Shown here: piece by piece, positions 1 through 5,939 of the stretch | How the letters are laid out: each line of letters begins with the position of its first letter | Position numbering within the stretch: position 1 is the stretch's first letter | DNA from: CAZAGT01 sp964484515 | Lineage (GTDB): Bacteria > Desulfobacterota > DSM-4660 > Desulfatiglandales > HGW-15 | Direction: 5' to 3' | Length of the DNA stretch: 5,939 nt | NCBI GenBank assembly: GCA_964484515.1 | Contig: CAZAGT010000316.1 | Coordinates: forward strand, 1-5,939 | Notes under the pieces: model-generated | What the model was told of the DNA's origin: nothing | Databases searched by the model: none | The model's input: the letters and a program-made list of their open reading frames with translations, nothing else | Position numbers and translations under genes: made by a program

Positions 1-131
1 TTCTTCAGCGTTCGAGCGGGTAACGTTTCGTTTTTGAAAAGAGACCCCCACGGCCAGGCGAACCTGCGCCGAAAGATCCAAAAATGACAGATTCAAGTGG
101 CATTTTCATGAAGTTCCCCGGTCGATGAATC

Positions 132-154
132 TACCCGACCTACCGAGGCGGGTA
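132..154. other. Strong short hairpin downstream of the cluster
   Basis: TACCCG (132-137) pairs with CGGGTA (149-154) and CCT (139-141) with AGG (146-148) around the loop ACCG, with a single bulged base at 138: nine pairs in 23 bp. Neither strand has a T-run after it. A smaller CCTG-CGG-CAGG stem follows at 159-169. The hairpin could be a transcript-end structure, an operator for whatever lies beyond the left edge, or a dispersed repeat; the sequence does not decide. Confidence 0.35.
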
Positions 155-193
155 AAGTCCTGCGGCAGGCGGCTGGGCTATCTTCTGACGTCC

Positions 194-225
194 ACTCCTT
201 GAGCATTATTGCTCGATGAGGGAGT
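194..225 (-). other. Two-part hairpin at the end of the cluster, not a canonical terminator
   Basis: GAGCA-TTAT-TGCTC (201-214) forms a 5-bp stem with a 4-base loop, and ACTCC (194-198) pairs with GGAGT (221-225) outside it across an uneven internal loop of 2 and 6 bases. It touches the stop codon of the Nudix gene, where a transcript end would be expected. No T-run follows on the minus strand, so intrinsic termination is not supported; it could protect the 3' end or help a Rho-dependent stop. Confidence 0.3.
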
Positions 226-635
226 TAGATCTTCATACGTTCCAGATGGTCAATGATTTGAAGGTCGGCCGGGGGGAAGGGATATCGGCGGATGTCCTTC
301 GGATCTATCCATTTCGTTTCTTGGCCCTCCAAGCCCCTTGGTTGCCCCTCCAGACGGGCACACTGAAAGAGGTGCAGGGTTATCCTCCGGGATGGGTATT
401 CATGCTCCACGGTAACCAAGCGTGTCCCCGCTTTCACCCGGACACCCAGTTCCTCGCGGATCTCCCTTTCCAAACAGGCTTCCAGGGTTTCACCCGCCTC
501 CTGCTTGCCTCCGGGGAACTCCCACAGTCCGGCTAGATGCACACCCTCCGGGCGCTTTGTGATCAAGAGCTTACCATCTTGCCGGATTAGCGCGGCGGTC
601 ACATGGAAATGGGGCTTATTCCTTTTGGCCTTCAA
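225..635 (-). CDS. MutT-like Nudix hydrolase (probable (deoxy)nucleoside triphosphate pyrophosphatase)
   Basis: This 136-residue protein has the size and fold pattern of MutT enzymes, which hydrolyse oxidised nucleotides such as 8-oxo-dGTP to the monophosphate in the cytoplasm. The Nudix box GX5EX7REUXEEXGU is perfect at residues 43-65, including the metal-binding REIREE (57-62), and is preceded by LWEFPGG. The C-terminal YPFPPAD (118-124) corresponds to the FPPAN segment of E. coli MutT; the base-recognising Asn119 aligns with Asp124 here, which many MutT homologues also seem to have, so substrate choice is uncertain. The start is TTG, overlapping the TPR gene by 20 bp: an in-frame TGA lies seven codons upstream, GAGG lies nine bases before it, and the only near alternative (GTG at codon 12) would clip the first beta strand and has no ribosome site at a usable distance. 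It ends the cluster and is probably translated by coupling. The symbol mutT is withheld because substrate is not proven. Confidence 0.92.
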   Translation of the reverse strand: MKAKRNKPHFHVTAALIRQDGKLLITKRPEGVHLAGLWEFPGGKQEAGETLEACLEREIREELGVRVKAGTRLVTVEHEYPSRRITLHLFQCARLEGQPRGLEGQETKWIDPKDIRRYPFPPADLQIIDHLERMKI

Positions 636-2457
636 TCGGGAGTGCCTCGAGTCTCAATCTCAGGTAGGCCTCTTCGGCCTCCTCGTGGCCAGGGGAGATC
701 TCGATGACTTTCTTGTAGGCGGCCAAGGCCTCTTTGAGCTTCCCTCGTTTTTCGTCCAGTTTGGCCAATTGTAGCAGGAGTGTGACATCATCGGGCCTCT
801 CCTTGAGGAGGGCCCGCATCTGCTCGGCGGCAAGGTCCTCTTGGCCTGTCTTGAGATAGGCCAGGATAAGGTATTCCTGTAGCTCTGTGTTTTTGGGATG
901 CGCATTGAGTCCGTTTTTCATGATCTTTATCATGCTCTTGTAATCGCCTTGCGCGTTCAAGTAATCGAATAGAAAATTGTAAATTCCCACATTGTCCGGT
1001 TTTAGCTTCAAGAGGACTTGGGCCTCCTTGAAGGCCAGGTCGTCCTGTTTCTGTCTTCGGTAAATGTCGAATAGAAAGCTTCGGACCTCGGCGTCTTTGG
1101 GATGCGACTTCGCATAGCGTTGAAAACGCGCCAGGCTCTCAGCCAGGTCCCCGGTCTCATATTCGAGCACGGCCAGATTGTAGATGACCGTCTCATTATC
1201 GGGATCCAGACGGAGTATCTTGCGGTAGACCTTCTTGAGTGCTTCCTTGTCACCCTTCTTTTCCAATGTGGTGATCATCAGAAGCAACGCCTCCATCGAT
1301 TCGGGACGCTGCTTGAGCACTTCGGCGAGCTGTTTTTCGGCCTCTTTGATCTCTCCCCGGTTGATGAGATGCTCCGCCAGCTTCAGGCGTCCGTCGATAT
1401 CATCCGGCTTCAGATTGACGGCCTTCGCAAGAAAGGAATCGGATTTGTCTTTCTGGCCGGTCTTTTCGTAGAGGATCGAGAGGTTGTAATAGAGATTGAC
1501 ATCGCTTTGATCCAGCGCAATGGCCTGAAGATAGCTGGCAATAGCCTGTTGCAGTTGGTTGGTCTCGGTGTAGAGATAGCCCAGGATCTTGAAGATCGCC
1601 AGCCGGTCTTCACTGCTCGCGCCCTTGAGTAACCCCTCGTAGGTCTCGATGGCCTCCGGCAGGCGCCCGGCCTTCTCCAAGGCGGATGCGAGCCGTAGCC
1701 GAACCTCCAAATCGTCCGGGTTTTGCTTGGCAAGCGTTTGGAGGACCGAGATGATGCCGTCTTGGTTTGACATGGCCTCATAGACGCCCAATAGGTCCAG
1801 CAGGCCCTCCCGCTTGCGCTCTTTCTGCGCCTTTTCCTCCAGCAGCTTGGCTGCCTGCGGCCACCTCTGCAAGGATTTGTACTCCTCAATCAAGCGATCC
1901 CTGATGCGGGTTTCAGCCGGATACATCTTGGTCATTTTTTCCAAGATGGCAACCCGTTGGCTCCGATCAGAAGTCTGTTCAACCTTTTCAAGCCAGTCCG
2001 CCAGGCGAGGTTCGACCAGGATGTCTACATGCCCCATCTGCTCGTTATTCCGTTTGACCTCGATCCGGAACTTGTACTGCTTGAAGACATCCCTGTCGGG
2101 CAGGAGTTCCGAAAGGACCATGCCGTCGTAAAGCAGGGCGTTCACATCGAACCCGCTGGCGGCCAGACGCACACCCTGATTAAAACAGATATTCGTGGAT
2201 ACCTTCTCGATGAGCAGCTTGTCCTTAGGATGTATGTTGAGGATCTCCCCGTTAAGCAGCCGCATGGCTTGACCGTTCTTTGTCAGAAGGATGAAGTTGA
2301 ACCGAGGTGTGACGTTATAGAGACAGGACCAAAGCCACCAACCTACTGAAAACGCGCCGACGAGGAGGAGAACGACGATCCAAAACCCCGTTCCATCGCT
2401 TCGCGATTTCCTTCCGACTTTGGTGACATACAGGCGTTTCTTGCTGATGGGTGCCAT
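616..2457 (-). CDS. Membrane-anchored tetratricopeptide repeat protein, sec-operon linked
   Basis: This 613-residue protein has a basic N-terminus (KKR, GRKSRS), one membrane helix (about 24-46), a beta-rich domain of about 100 residues (50-150) that I cannot name, and then about 12 TPR helix pairs (about 183-600). Units starting at 320, 354, 388, 422, 456, 490, 524 and 558 keep an exact 34-residue register, with the usual small and aromatic residues and a P-D/P-K/P-E turn at many unit ends. The positive-inside rule puts the TPR part in the periplasm. TPR arrays bind peptides or partner proteins, so a chaperone or scaffold role beside the translocon, as for E. coli YfgM, is an inference from architecture and position. 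The ATG at 2457 is chosen because it lies 7 bp behind the secF stop and precedes a normal anchor; the open frame extends to an ATG at 2547 inside secF, giving a poor N-terminus. Its ribosome site is weak, suggesting coupling to secF translation. The reading frame is intact. Confidence 0.9.
   Translation of the reverse strand: MAPISKKRLYVTKVGRKSRSDGTGFWIVVLLLVGAFSVGWWLWSCLYNVTPRFNFILLTKNGQAMRLLNGEILNIHPKDKLLIEKVSTNICFNQGVRLAASGFDVNALLYDGMVLSELLPDRDVFKQYKFRIEVKRNNEQMGHVDILVEPRLADWLEKVEQTSDRSQRVAILEKMTKMYPAETRIRDRLIEEYKSLQRWPQAAKLLEEKAQKERKREGLLDLLGVYEAMSNQDGIISVLQTLAKQNPDDLEVRLRLASALEKAGRLPEAIETYEGLLKGASSEDRLAIFKILGYLYTETNQLQQAIASYLQAIALDQSDVNLYYNLSILYEKTGQKDKSDSFLAKAVNLKPDDIDGRLKLAEHLINRGEIKEAEKQLAEVLKQRPESMEALLLMITTLEKKGDKEALKKVYRKILRLDPDNETVIYNLAVLEYETGDLAESLARFQRYAKSHPKDAEVRSFLFDIYRRQKQDDLAFKEAQVLLKLKPDNVGIYNFLFDYLNAQGDYKSMIKIMKNGLNAHPKNTELQEYLILAYLKTGQEDLAAEQMRALLKERPDDVTLLLQLAKLDEKRGKLKEALAAYKKVIEISPGHEEAEEAYLRLRLEALPIEGQKE
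645..648 (-). promoter_or_regulatory. Ribosome binding site of the Nudix gene, inside the TPR gene
   Basis: GAGG on the minus strand lies nine bases before the TTG start of the Nudix gene and within the last codons of the TPR gene. It supports the unusual TTG start and a coupled start of translation, since ribosomes finishing the TPR gene (stop at 616-618) pass over it. Confidence 0.5.
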
Positions 2458-2464
2458 CCCTAGG

Positions 2465-3508
2465 TTAAGCTTTCTCGGAAAACCTCGTTTCCCAGACCAG
2501 GAGGATAGGACTAGCCACGAATATGGAAGAATACGTCCCCACGACAATCCCTATCAATAAGGCGAAGGCGAAGTCGTGAATGACCCCGCCGCCCAGGATG
2601 AAGAGGGCCACAACCACGACGAGTGTTGTCGAGGATGTCAAAATCGTCCGGCTTAAGGTTTCATTAATGCTGGTGTTCATGACCTCTTGAAATTGCCGCC
2701 GGCGATACCGCCTCGTATTCTCTCGGATCCTGTCGAAGACCACAATGGTATCGTTCAGGGAATAGCCCACAATGGTGAGGAAGGCGGCGATAATGGCAAG
2801 GGATACCTCGCGATTAGTCAAGGCAAACGTCCCCAACGTGATCACGACGTCATGGATGAGGGCTACAATCGCCCCCAGAGCGTATTTGAATTTTAAAGCC
2901 CAGCATAGCCCCAATGTGACCATGAGCGCAATCACAATTAGCCACGTGACGGTCAGTCCGAAGCTTGAGGCGACGTAGACGACCAGTGCCAGACACACCG
3001 CAATGATGGTGCTATTGAGCCACTTCTGTTCAAAGCGGCCTGAAATATAAATGGCGATAAACAAGATGGCATAGAAGATGGCGAACAAGGCCTTCTGTCG
3101 CAGATCTTTCCCGACCTTCGGCCCAACCATTTCAACGCGTCGGATCTCAACGCCCTTTCCAAATTGACCTACGAGGGCTTTCTTGACATTTTCACTGATG
3201 CCGGTAAGCGCGAGATCCGTCTGTGGCACCCGGATCAGGTACTCGAATTGATCCTTTTCCCCGAATTGCTGAATGATGCTGTCCTGAAGTTGAACGGCCT
3301 CAAGGGCCTTACGGATGTCATCGGGCGCTTCTTTTTGGGAAAACTTGACCTGGACCAGGACGCCTCCCGTAAAATCGACCCCGTAGTTCGGACCGCCCCG
3401 CCAAATGAGCAGGATGATGGTGAGGATGATCATGGCGGAGGATACGCCGAAGGCGATTTTCCGCCTGCCGATGAAATCGATGTTGATGTCCGGTTTGATG
3501 AACTCCAT
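2465..3508 (-). CDS. secF: SecF, protein translocase subunit with an inserted helix pair
   Basis: SecF is the smaller RND-type partner of SecD in protein export. The 347 residues contain membrane helix 1 (about 18-36), the motif GVDFTGG (43-49), a periplasmic domain (about 37-137) with VEMVGPKVGKDL (125-136), a second helix (139-156), and the C-terminal helices with ALGAIVALIHDVVITLG (210-226) and the signature IVGYSLNDTIVVFDRIREN (246-264), followed by helices at about 288-305 and 313-337. It is longer than common SecF proteins (about 300-325). The excess lies between GRFE (157-160) and LKFKYALG (205-212), which are normally almost adjacent; the inserted stretch contains two extra hydrophobic segments (about 166-184 and 186-204), so the overall topology is preserved. 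The ATG start has GGAG at 3516-3519, seven bases upstream. It follows secD by 25 bp and the TPR gene starts 7 bp beyond its stop. Confidence 0.96.
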   Translation of the reverse strand: MEFIKPDINIDFIGRRKIAFGVSSAMIILTIILLIWRGGPNYGVDFTGGVLVQVKFSQKEAPDDIRKALEAVQLQDSIIQQFGEKDQFEYLIRVPQTDLALTGISENVKKALVGQFGKGVEIRRVEMVGPKVGKDLRQKALFAIFYAILFIAIYISGRFEQKWLNSTIIAVCLALVVYVASSFGLTVTWLIVIALMVTLGLCWALKFKYALGAIVALIHDVVITLGTFALTNREVSLAIIAAFLTIVGYSLNDTIVVFDRIRENTRRYRRRQFQEVMNTSINETLSRTILTSSTTLVVVVALFILGGGVIHDFAFALLIGIVVGTYSSIFVASPILLVWETRFSEKA

Positions 3509-3533
3509 CTATTTTCTCCGATACGATATTGCT

Positions 3534-5132
3534 TCAGACACTAATCTTCTTCCACTTCAAGTTCACGAAAAGATAATCGAAGATGATCCTGGTCGCGAAC
3601 ACGGCCGTGACGAAGCTGGCGACAATGCCGATACTCAGAGTGACCGCGAAACCCCTCACCGGGCCGGTACCAAACTGAAACAGGACCAGAGCGGCGATAA
3701 AGGTGGTCACGTTCGCATCCAGGATCGTCACTAACGCCTTACCGTAACCGCTTTCGATAGCCGCACGGGCCGGTTTGCCCAAGCGCAACTCCTCGCGGAT
3801 TCGTTCGAAAATCAATACGTTAGCATCGACTGCCATGCCGATTGTGAGGATTATACCGGCGATCCCCGGCAACGTGAGCGTAGCCCCAAAAAAGGCCAGG
3901 CCGGCCATGATGAAGATGATGTTCAGCAAGAGGGCCACATCTGCAATGACACCGGAGAGGCGGTAGTAGAGGATCATGAAGAGGATCACGATGATTCCGC
4001 CGAGGACCATGGACTTGAATCCCTTGTCAATGGAGTCTTTTCCCAGGGACGGGCCGACGGTCCGTTCCTCAAGGATCTTTACCGGGGCCGGAAGGGCCCC
4101 CGCCCTCAAGACAATGGCCAAGTCTCTGGCCTCATCCATCGTGAAGCGACCCGTAATCTGAGCCCGCCCGCCCGAGATCTTATCTCGGATTACGGGAGCC
4201 GAATAGACACGGTTATCCAGCACGATCGCCAGCCGTTTTCCAATGTTTTCACCGGTGATTTTTTCGAAGAGTCGCGCCCCACGTGCATCAAAGGAAAGGG
4301 CGACGTAGGGTTCATTATACCGGCTGTCGATTCGAACCCTCGCATCCGTAAGATATTCTCCCGTAAGGAGAGATCGTTTTTTCAGCAAGAACGGGATCTT
4401 CTGGCGACCGCCCTTGGGGCCGGTTGAAACCTGGTAGAGAATTTCTCTGCCCGCTGGGACATTACCCTTCAACGCTTCATCTAGACTGTTTTCATCATCA
4501 ACGAGCTTGAATTCCAGAATAGCCGTCTTACCGATCAACTCAACGGCCCTTTCAGGGTCTTTGATTCCCGGCAATTGGATGAGAATCCGGTGATTATCCT
4601 GTGGTCTGATATCCGGCTCGCTGACACCGAACTGGTCAATTCGATTTCTGATGGTCTCGAGGGCCTGATCAGAGGCCATCTTCATGATCCGTTCCCTCGC
4701 TTTCGGCCGGAGAATCAAGCGATAGGGGTGCCCCTCGGCGGTGCCGACGCCGGACTTTATTTCAAAGTCCGGGTAATTGTTTGCGACCAACTCCTGCAAT
4801 TCTTTTTCGTCATCGGCCCTCATCAGGGTCAAATTGAGGCCTTCCGTTCCCGCGCGTCCGAGTTCCAGATACCTGATCTTTTGCTTGCGAAGATCCTGTT
4901 TGAGATCTTCGACCACCCGTTCCAGATGGCTCTCGACGGCCTTTTCCACCTGGACCTCCAGGATCAGATGCATACCGCCCTGTAGGTCGAGACCCAGATG
5001 GATCTTCTCCTGCGGGAGAAAGCTCGACCACCACGATGGGAGATCGCGGCTCAGCGACGGAGTGAGATAGAGAATCGCCATGAAGACCAAGAAGGTTATT
5101 ATCCCTGCGCGTAATCCCAAGTTTTTTGCCAC
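3534..5132 (-). CDS. secD: SecD, protein translocase subunit (RND-type export motor)
   Basis: SecD pairs with SecF in the inner membrane and helps complete export by SecYEG using the ion gradient. The 532 residues show an N-terminal membrane helix (about 10-26), a large periplasmic domain (about 27-370) opening with the family motif LGLDLQGG (46-53) and carrying FGVSEPDI (168-175) and LRAGALPAP (342-350), then five membrane helices (about 374-391, 395-415, 419-438, 468-486, 492-517). The conserved fourth-helix region GMAVDANVLIFERIREE (432-448) includes the Asp implicated in ion conduction. Length is within the usual range for stand-alone SecD. The start is GTG: an in-frame TAA lies seven codons upstream with no other start between, and GAGG sits eight bases before the GTG. 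secF follows after 25 bp. No damage is visible. Confidence 0.97.
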   Translation of the reverse strand: MAKNLGLRAGIITFLVFMAILYLTPSLSRDLPSWWSSFLPQEKIHLGLDLQGGMHLILEVQVEKAVESHLERVVEDLKQDLRKQKIRYLELGRAGTEGLNLTLMRADDEKELQELVANNYPDFEIKSGVGTAEGHPYRLILRPKARERIMKMASDQALETIRNRIDQFGVSEPDIRPQDNHRILIQLPGIKDPERAVELIGKTAILEFKLVDDENSLDEALKGNVPAGREILYQVSTGPKGGRQKIPFLLKKRSLLTGEYLTDARVRIDSRYNEPYVALSFDARGARLFEKITGENIGKRLAIVLDNRVYSAPVIRDKISGGRAQITGRFTMDEARDLAIVLRAGALPAPVKILEERTVGPSLGKDSIDKGFKSMVLGGIIVILFMILYYRLSGVIADVALLLNIIFIMAGLAFFGATLTLPGIAGIILTIGMAVDANVLIFERIREELRLGKPARAAIESGYGKALVTILDANVTTFIAALVLFQFGTGPVRGFAVTLSIGIVASFVTAVFATRIIFDYLFVNLKWKKISV

Positions 5133-5310
5133 GCTAGCTACCTCGCTCGCTTATCATCGTTCGATAGATTACGACGCCGATGCGCCGAAATCGCCAATCC
5201 GAATACATCCGGTGTCCTCTGGAAGAACCTCTGCCACCCCGAGCCGCCATGCTCAGAAGAAAAACCGGACCTTTCAAGATCGTGGACGGGTTCGAACCAA
5301 AACCTCTGCT
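5133..5310. other. Remainder of the yajC-secD intergenic gap, upstream of secD
   Basis: This stretch between the putative element and the secD start holds no gene I can support: short open frames exist on both strands but none has a recognisable product or a convincing start. It contains the secD ribosome site near its left end. A GGTTCGAAC (5289-5297) looks like a tRNA T-loop but has no matching stems. A promoter for secD could lie here, yet I see no good -35/-10 pair with normal spacing; TAATCT just upstream of secD on the minus strand is at best a weak -10. Confidence 0.5.
5141..5144 (-). promoter_or_regulatory. Ribosome binding site of secD
   Basis: GAGG on the minus strand, eight bases before a GTG codon, supports GTG at 5132 as the secD start. 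The in-frame TAA seven codons upstream of the GTG, with no ATG, GTG or TTG between, leaves no earlier choice. Confidence 0.7.
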
Positions 5311-5562
5311 GAGGCTGTCGGAAAACGCCCATCTACCGTTCGACCGGCTCAGGGTCCTGAGCAAAGCCGAAAGGCTGCGTTATCCTCATCTCTCGTCACT
5401 GCGGCGTACTTCTATGTAAGCCTCATTCCTCGGGATTTCAATGCCATCGCTTCGCTCAGCTCCGTCCCCACGTCTCTGGGGCGGGTCCCCGGTGTCGTCC
5501 AGCTCGAAGAGAGCGCGATAAACATTTTCGATCAGCCTCCGAGTCGATTTTTCGACAGCTTC
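5311..5562. mobile_element. Putative MITE-like element with terminal inverted repeats
   Basis: The + strand reads GCTGTCGGAAAA at 5314-5325 and TTTTTCGACAGC at 5548-5559; these are inverted copies matching at 11 of 12 bases, and the similarity extends by GA two to three bases outward on each side. They bound about 250 bp that hold no convincing gene. The right end lies one base beyond the yajC stop codon, so the element appears to fill what should be a short yajC-secD spacer. I see no clear target-site duplication. Ends of this general form are, from memory, common in dispersed intergenic repeats of environmental proteobacterial genomes, but the family cannot be named without a database. It may instead be a chance pair of short repeats. 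Confidence 0.42.
5336..5374. repeat. REP-like palindrome inside the yajC-secD gap
   Basis: The core GCTCAGG-GT-CCTGAGC (5347-5362) is a perfect 7-bp inverted repeat with a 2-base centre, and the flanks CCGTTCG (5336-5342) and CGAAAGG (5368-5374) pair with one mismatch. The overall pattern TTCGAC..GCTCAGG..CCTGAGC..CGAA resembles a palindromic repeat that I recall as dispersed between genes in many environmental bacterial genomes. It lies wholly inside the larger putative element, near its left end. No T-run follows in either direction, so it is not read as a terminator. Identity as a member of a repeat family is from memory and needs a genome-wide count. Confidence 0.5.
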
Positions 5563-5563
5563 G

Positions 5564-5908
5564 TTACTGTTCTGTTGGGGGGCTCGGCTGATCCTTCCTC
5601 ATCACCCCGGCGATCGAACCCCTAGAGACCTTCACCCTCACCTTGGGAGCAATCTCCATGGTGACGACGTCGTCCGACAAACCGGTGATGACGCCATGAA
5701 GGCCGCCTGAGCTCACAGCCCGGTCGCCCTTCTTCAAACCGGAAAGCAATTCCCGGTGCTGCTTCGCCTTCTTTTGTTGTGGTCGTATCAGCAAGAAATA
5801 GAAGATGGCAAACATCAGGATGAGCGGGATGAACGGGCCTAGGCCGCCGCCTCCCCCGCCGGCACCAGAGGTTCCACCTGTTCCCATCGCGTAAGCCAAA
5901 AAATCCAT
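5564..5908 (-). CDS. yajC: YajC, accessory subunit of the Sec translocase
   Basis: This 114-residue protein is the small single-span membrane partner of SecD and SecF in the Sec preprotein translocase. The sequence shows a short N-terminus followed by a glycine-rich stretch (about residues 9-24), one hydrophobic helix (about 26-41), the family signature RPQQKKAKQ right after it (42-50), and a small cytoplasmic beta-rich domain (about 60-103) with GDRAVSSGGLHGVI. These features and the length are typical of YajC. The ATG start has a strong AGGAGG at 5916-5921, seven bases upstream. The next gene in the same direction is secD, the classical order, but a 431-bp gap lies between them rather than the usual short spacer. 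The stop codon is followed after one base by the right end of a putative mobile repeat. Identification rests on the signature, topology and neighbours and is secure. Confidence 0.96.
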   Translation of the reverse strand: MDFLAYAMGTGGTSGAGGGGGGLGPFIPLILMFAIFYFLLIRPQQKKAKQHRELLSGLKKGDRAVSSGGLHGVITGLSDDVVTMEIAPKVRVKVSRGSIAGVMRKDQPSPPTEQ

Positions 5909-5939
5909 GCTGTAACCTCCTATCTGGTGGTTTTAGGTA

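Noticed and set aside
5..109. A 34-codon minus-strand open frame (MKMPLESVIFGSFG...) with a GGGGAA sequence before its ATG
   Set aside because: It is short, ends at a TGA at the window edge, has no recognisable motif, and could be chance; the following sequence would be needed to tell whether it is a real small or interrupted gene.
1102..1632. A 176-codon + strand open frame inside the TPR gene
   Set aside because: It is the mirror of a strongly supported minus-strand TPR coding region; its composition follows from the repeated Leu/Lys/Glu codons on the other strand.
2458..2547. A 30-residue N-terminal extension of the TPR protein starting at 2547
   Set aside because: It would overlap the end of secF in another frame and places an unusual basic and Trp-rich segment before a normal N-terminus; the ATG at 2457 fits the operon spacing.
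5281..5305. GGTTCGAAC resembling a tRNA T-loop
   Set aside because: The five bases on each side do not pair on either strand, and no acceptor or anticodon arm can be found around it.
5134..5364. A 76-codon minus-strand open frame ending just before secD
   Set aside because: It starts inside the palindromic repeat, has no recognisable domain and overlaps a different open frame of equal quality; most likely a by-product of repeat sequence.
5543..5556. GTCGA-TTTT-TCGAC palindrome right behind yajC as a terminator
   Set aside because: The stem is only 5 bp and on the minus strand is not followed by a T-run; it is better explained as part of the putative repeat end.
5080..5625. A 181-codon open frame on the + strand across the yajC-secD gap
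   Set aside because: It runs antisense into the ends of secD and yajC, has a low-complexity Ser/Pro/Arg-rich product, and its VRPAQGPEQSRKA stretch is the kind of translation given by the palindromic repeat rather than by a gene.

Overview
The window carries one leftward (minus-strand) gene cluster: yajC, secD, secF, a membrane-anchored tetratricopeptide (TPR) protein, and a MutT-type Nudix hydrolase, in transcription order. The first three encode the accessory SecDF-YajC part of the Sec protein translocase. Separate secD and secF genes, a short YajC, the TPR gene directly behind secF and a G+C content judged by eye at slightly above 50% suggest a Gram-negative bacterium. The SecF and TPR protein look like those I know from the former Deltaproteobacteria (Desulfobacterota), but the lineage is an inference and no marker here proves it.

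Layout from right to left. yajC (5908-5564) has a strong Shine-Dalgarno sequence; what lies upstream is outside the window (tgt is the usual neighbour). A 431-bp gene-free gap (5563-5133) follows, which is wide for yajC-secD. Its right-hand part (5311-5562) is bounded by a 12-bp inverted repeat with one mismatch, contains a second, internal palindrome, and looks like a small non-coding MITE-like element inserted right behind the yajC stop codon. secD (5132-3534, GTG start), secF (3508-2465), the TPR gene (2457-616) and the Nudix gene (635-225, TTG start, overlapping the TPR gene by 20 bp) are then packed with gaps of 25 bp, 7 bp and an overlap, so they are very likely cotranscribed and translationally coupled. 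The last 224 bp hold two hairpins and no gene I can support.

How the genes fit together: SecD and SecF form an RND-type membrane complex that uses the proton (or sodium) gradient to help pull proteins out of the SecYEG channel, and YajC associates with them. The TPR protein has a basic N-terminus, one membrane helix, an unnamed beta-rich domain of about 100 residues and about 12 TPR units that should face the periplasm. This resembles in architecture, though not demonstrably in sequence, the translocon-associated chaperone YfgM of E. coli, so a role with substrates leaving the Sec channel is a reasonable guess. The Nudix protein has a perfect Nudix box and probably cleans nucleotide pools; its link to secretion may be only positional.

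The points most worth checking are the MITE-like element in the yajC-secD gap, the two extra membrane helices inserted in SecF, and the sec-linked TPR protein with its uncharacterised domain.
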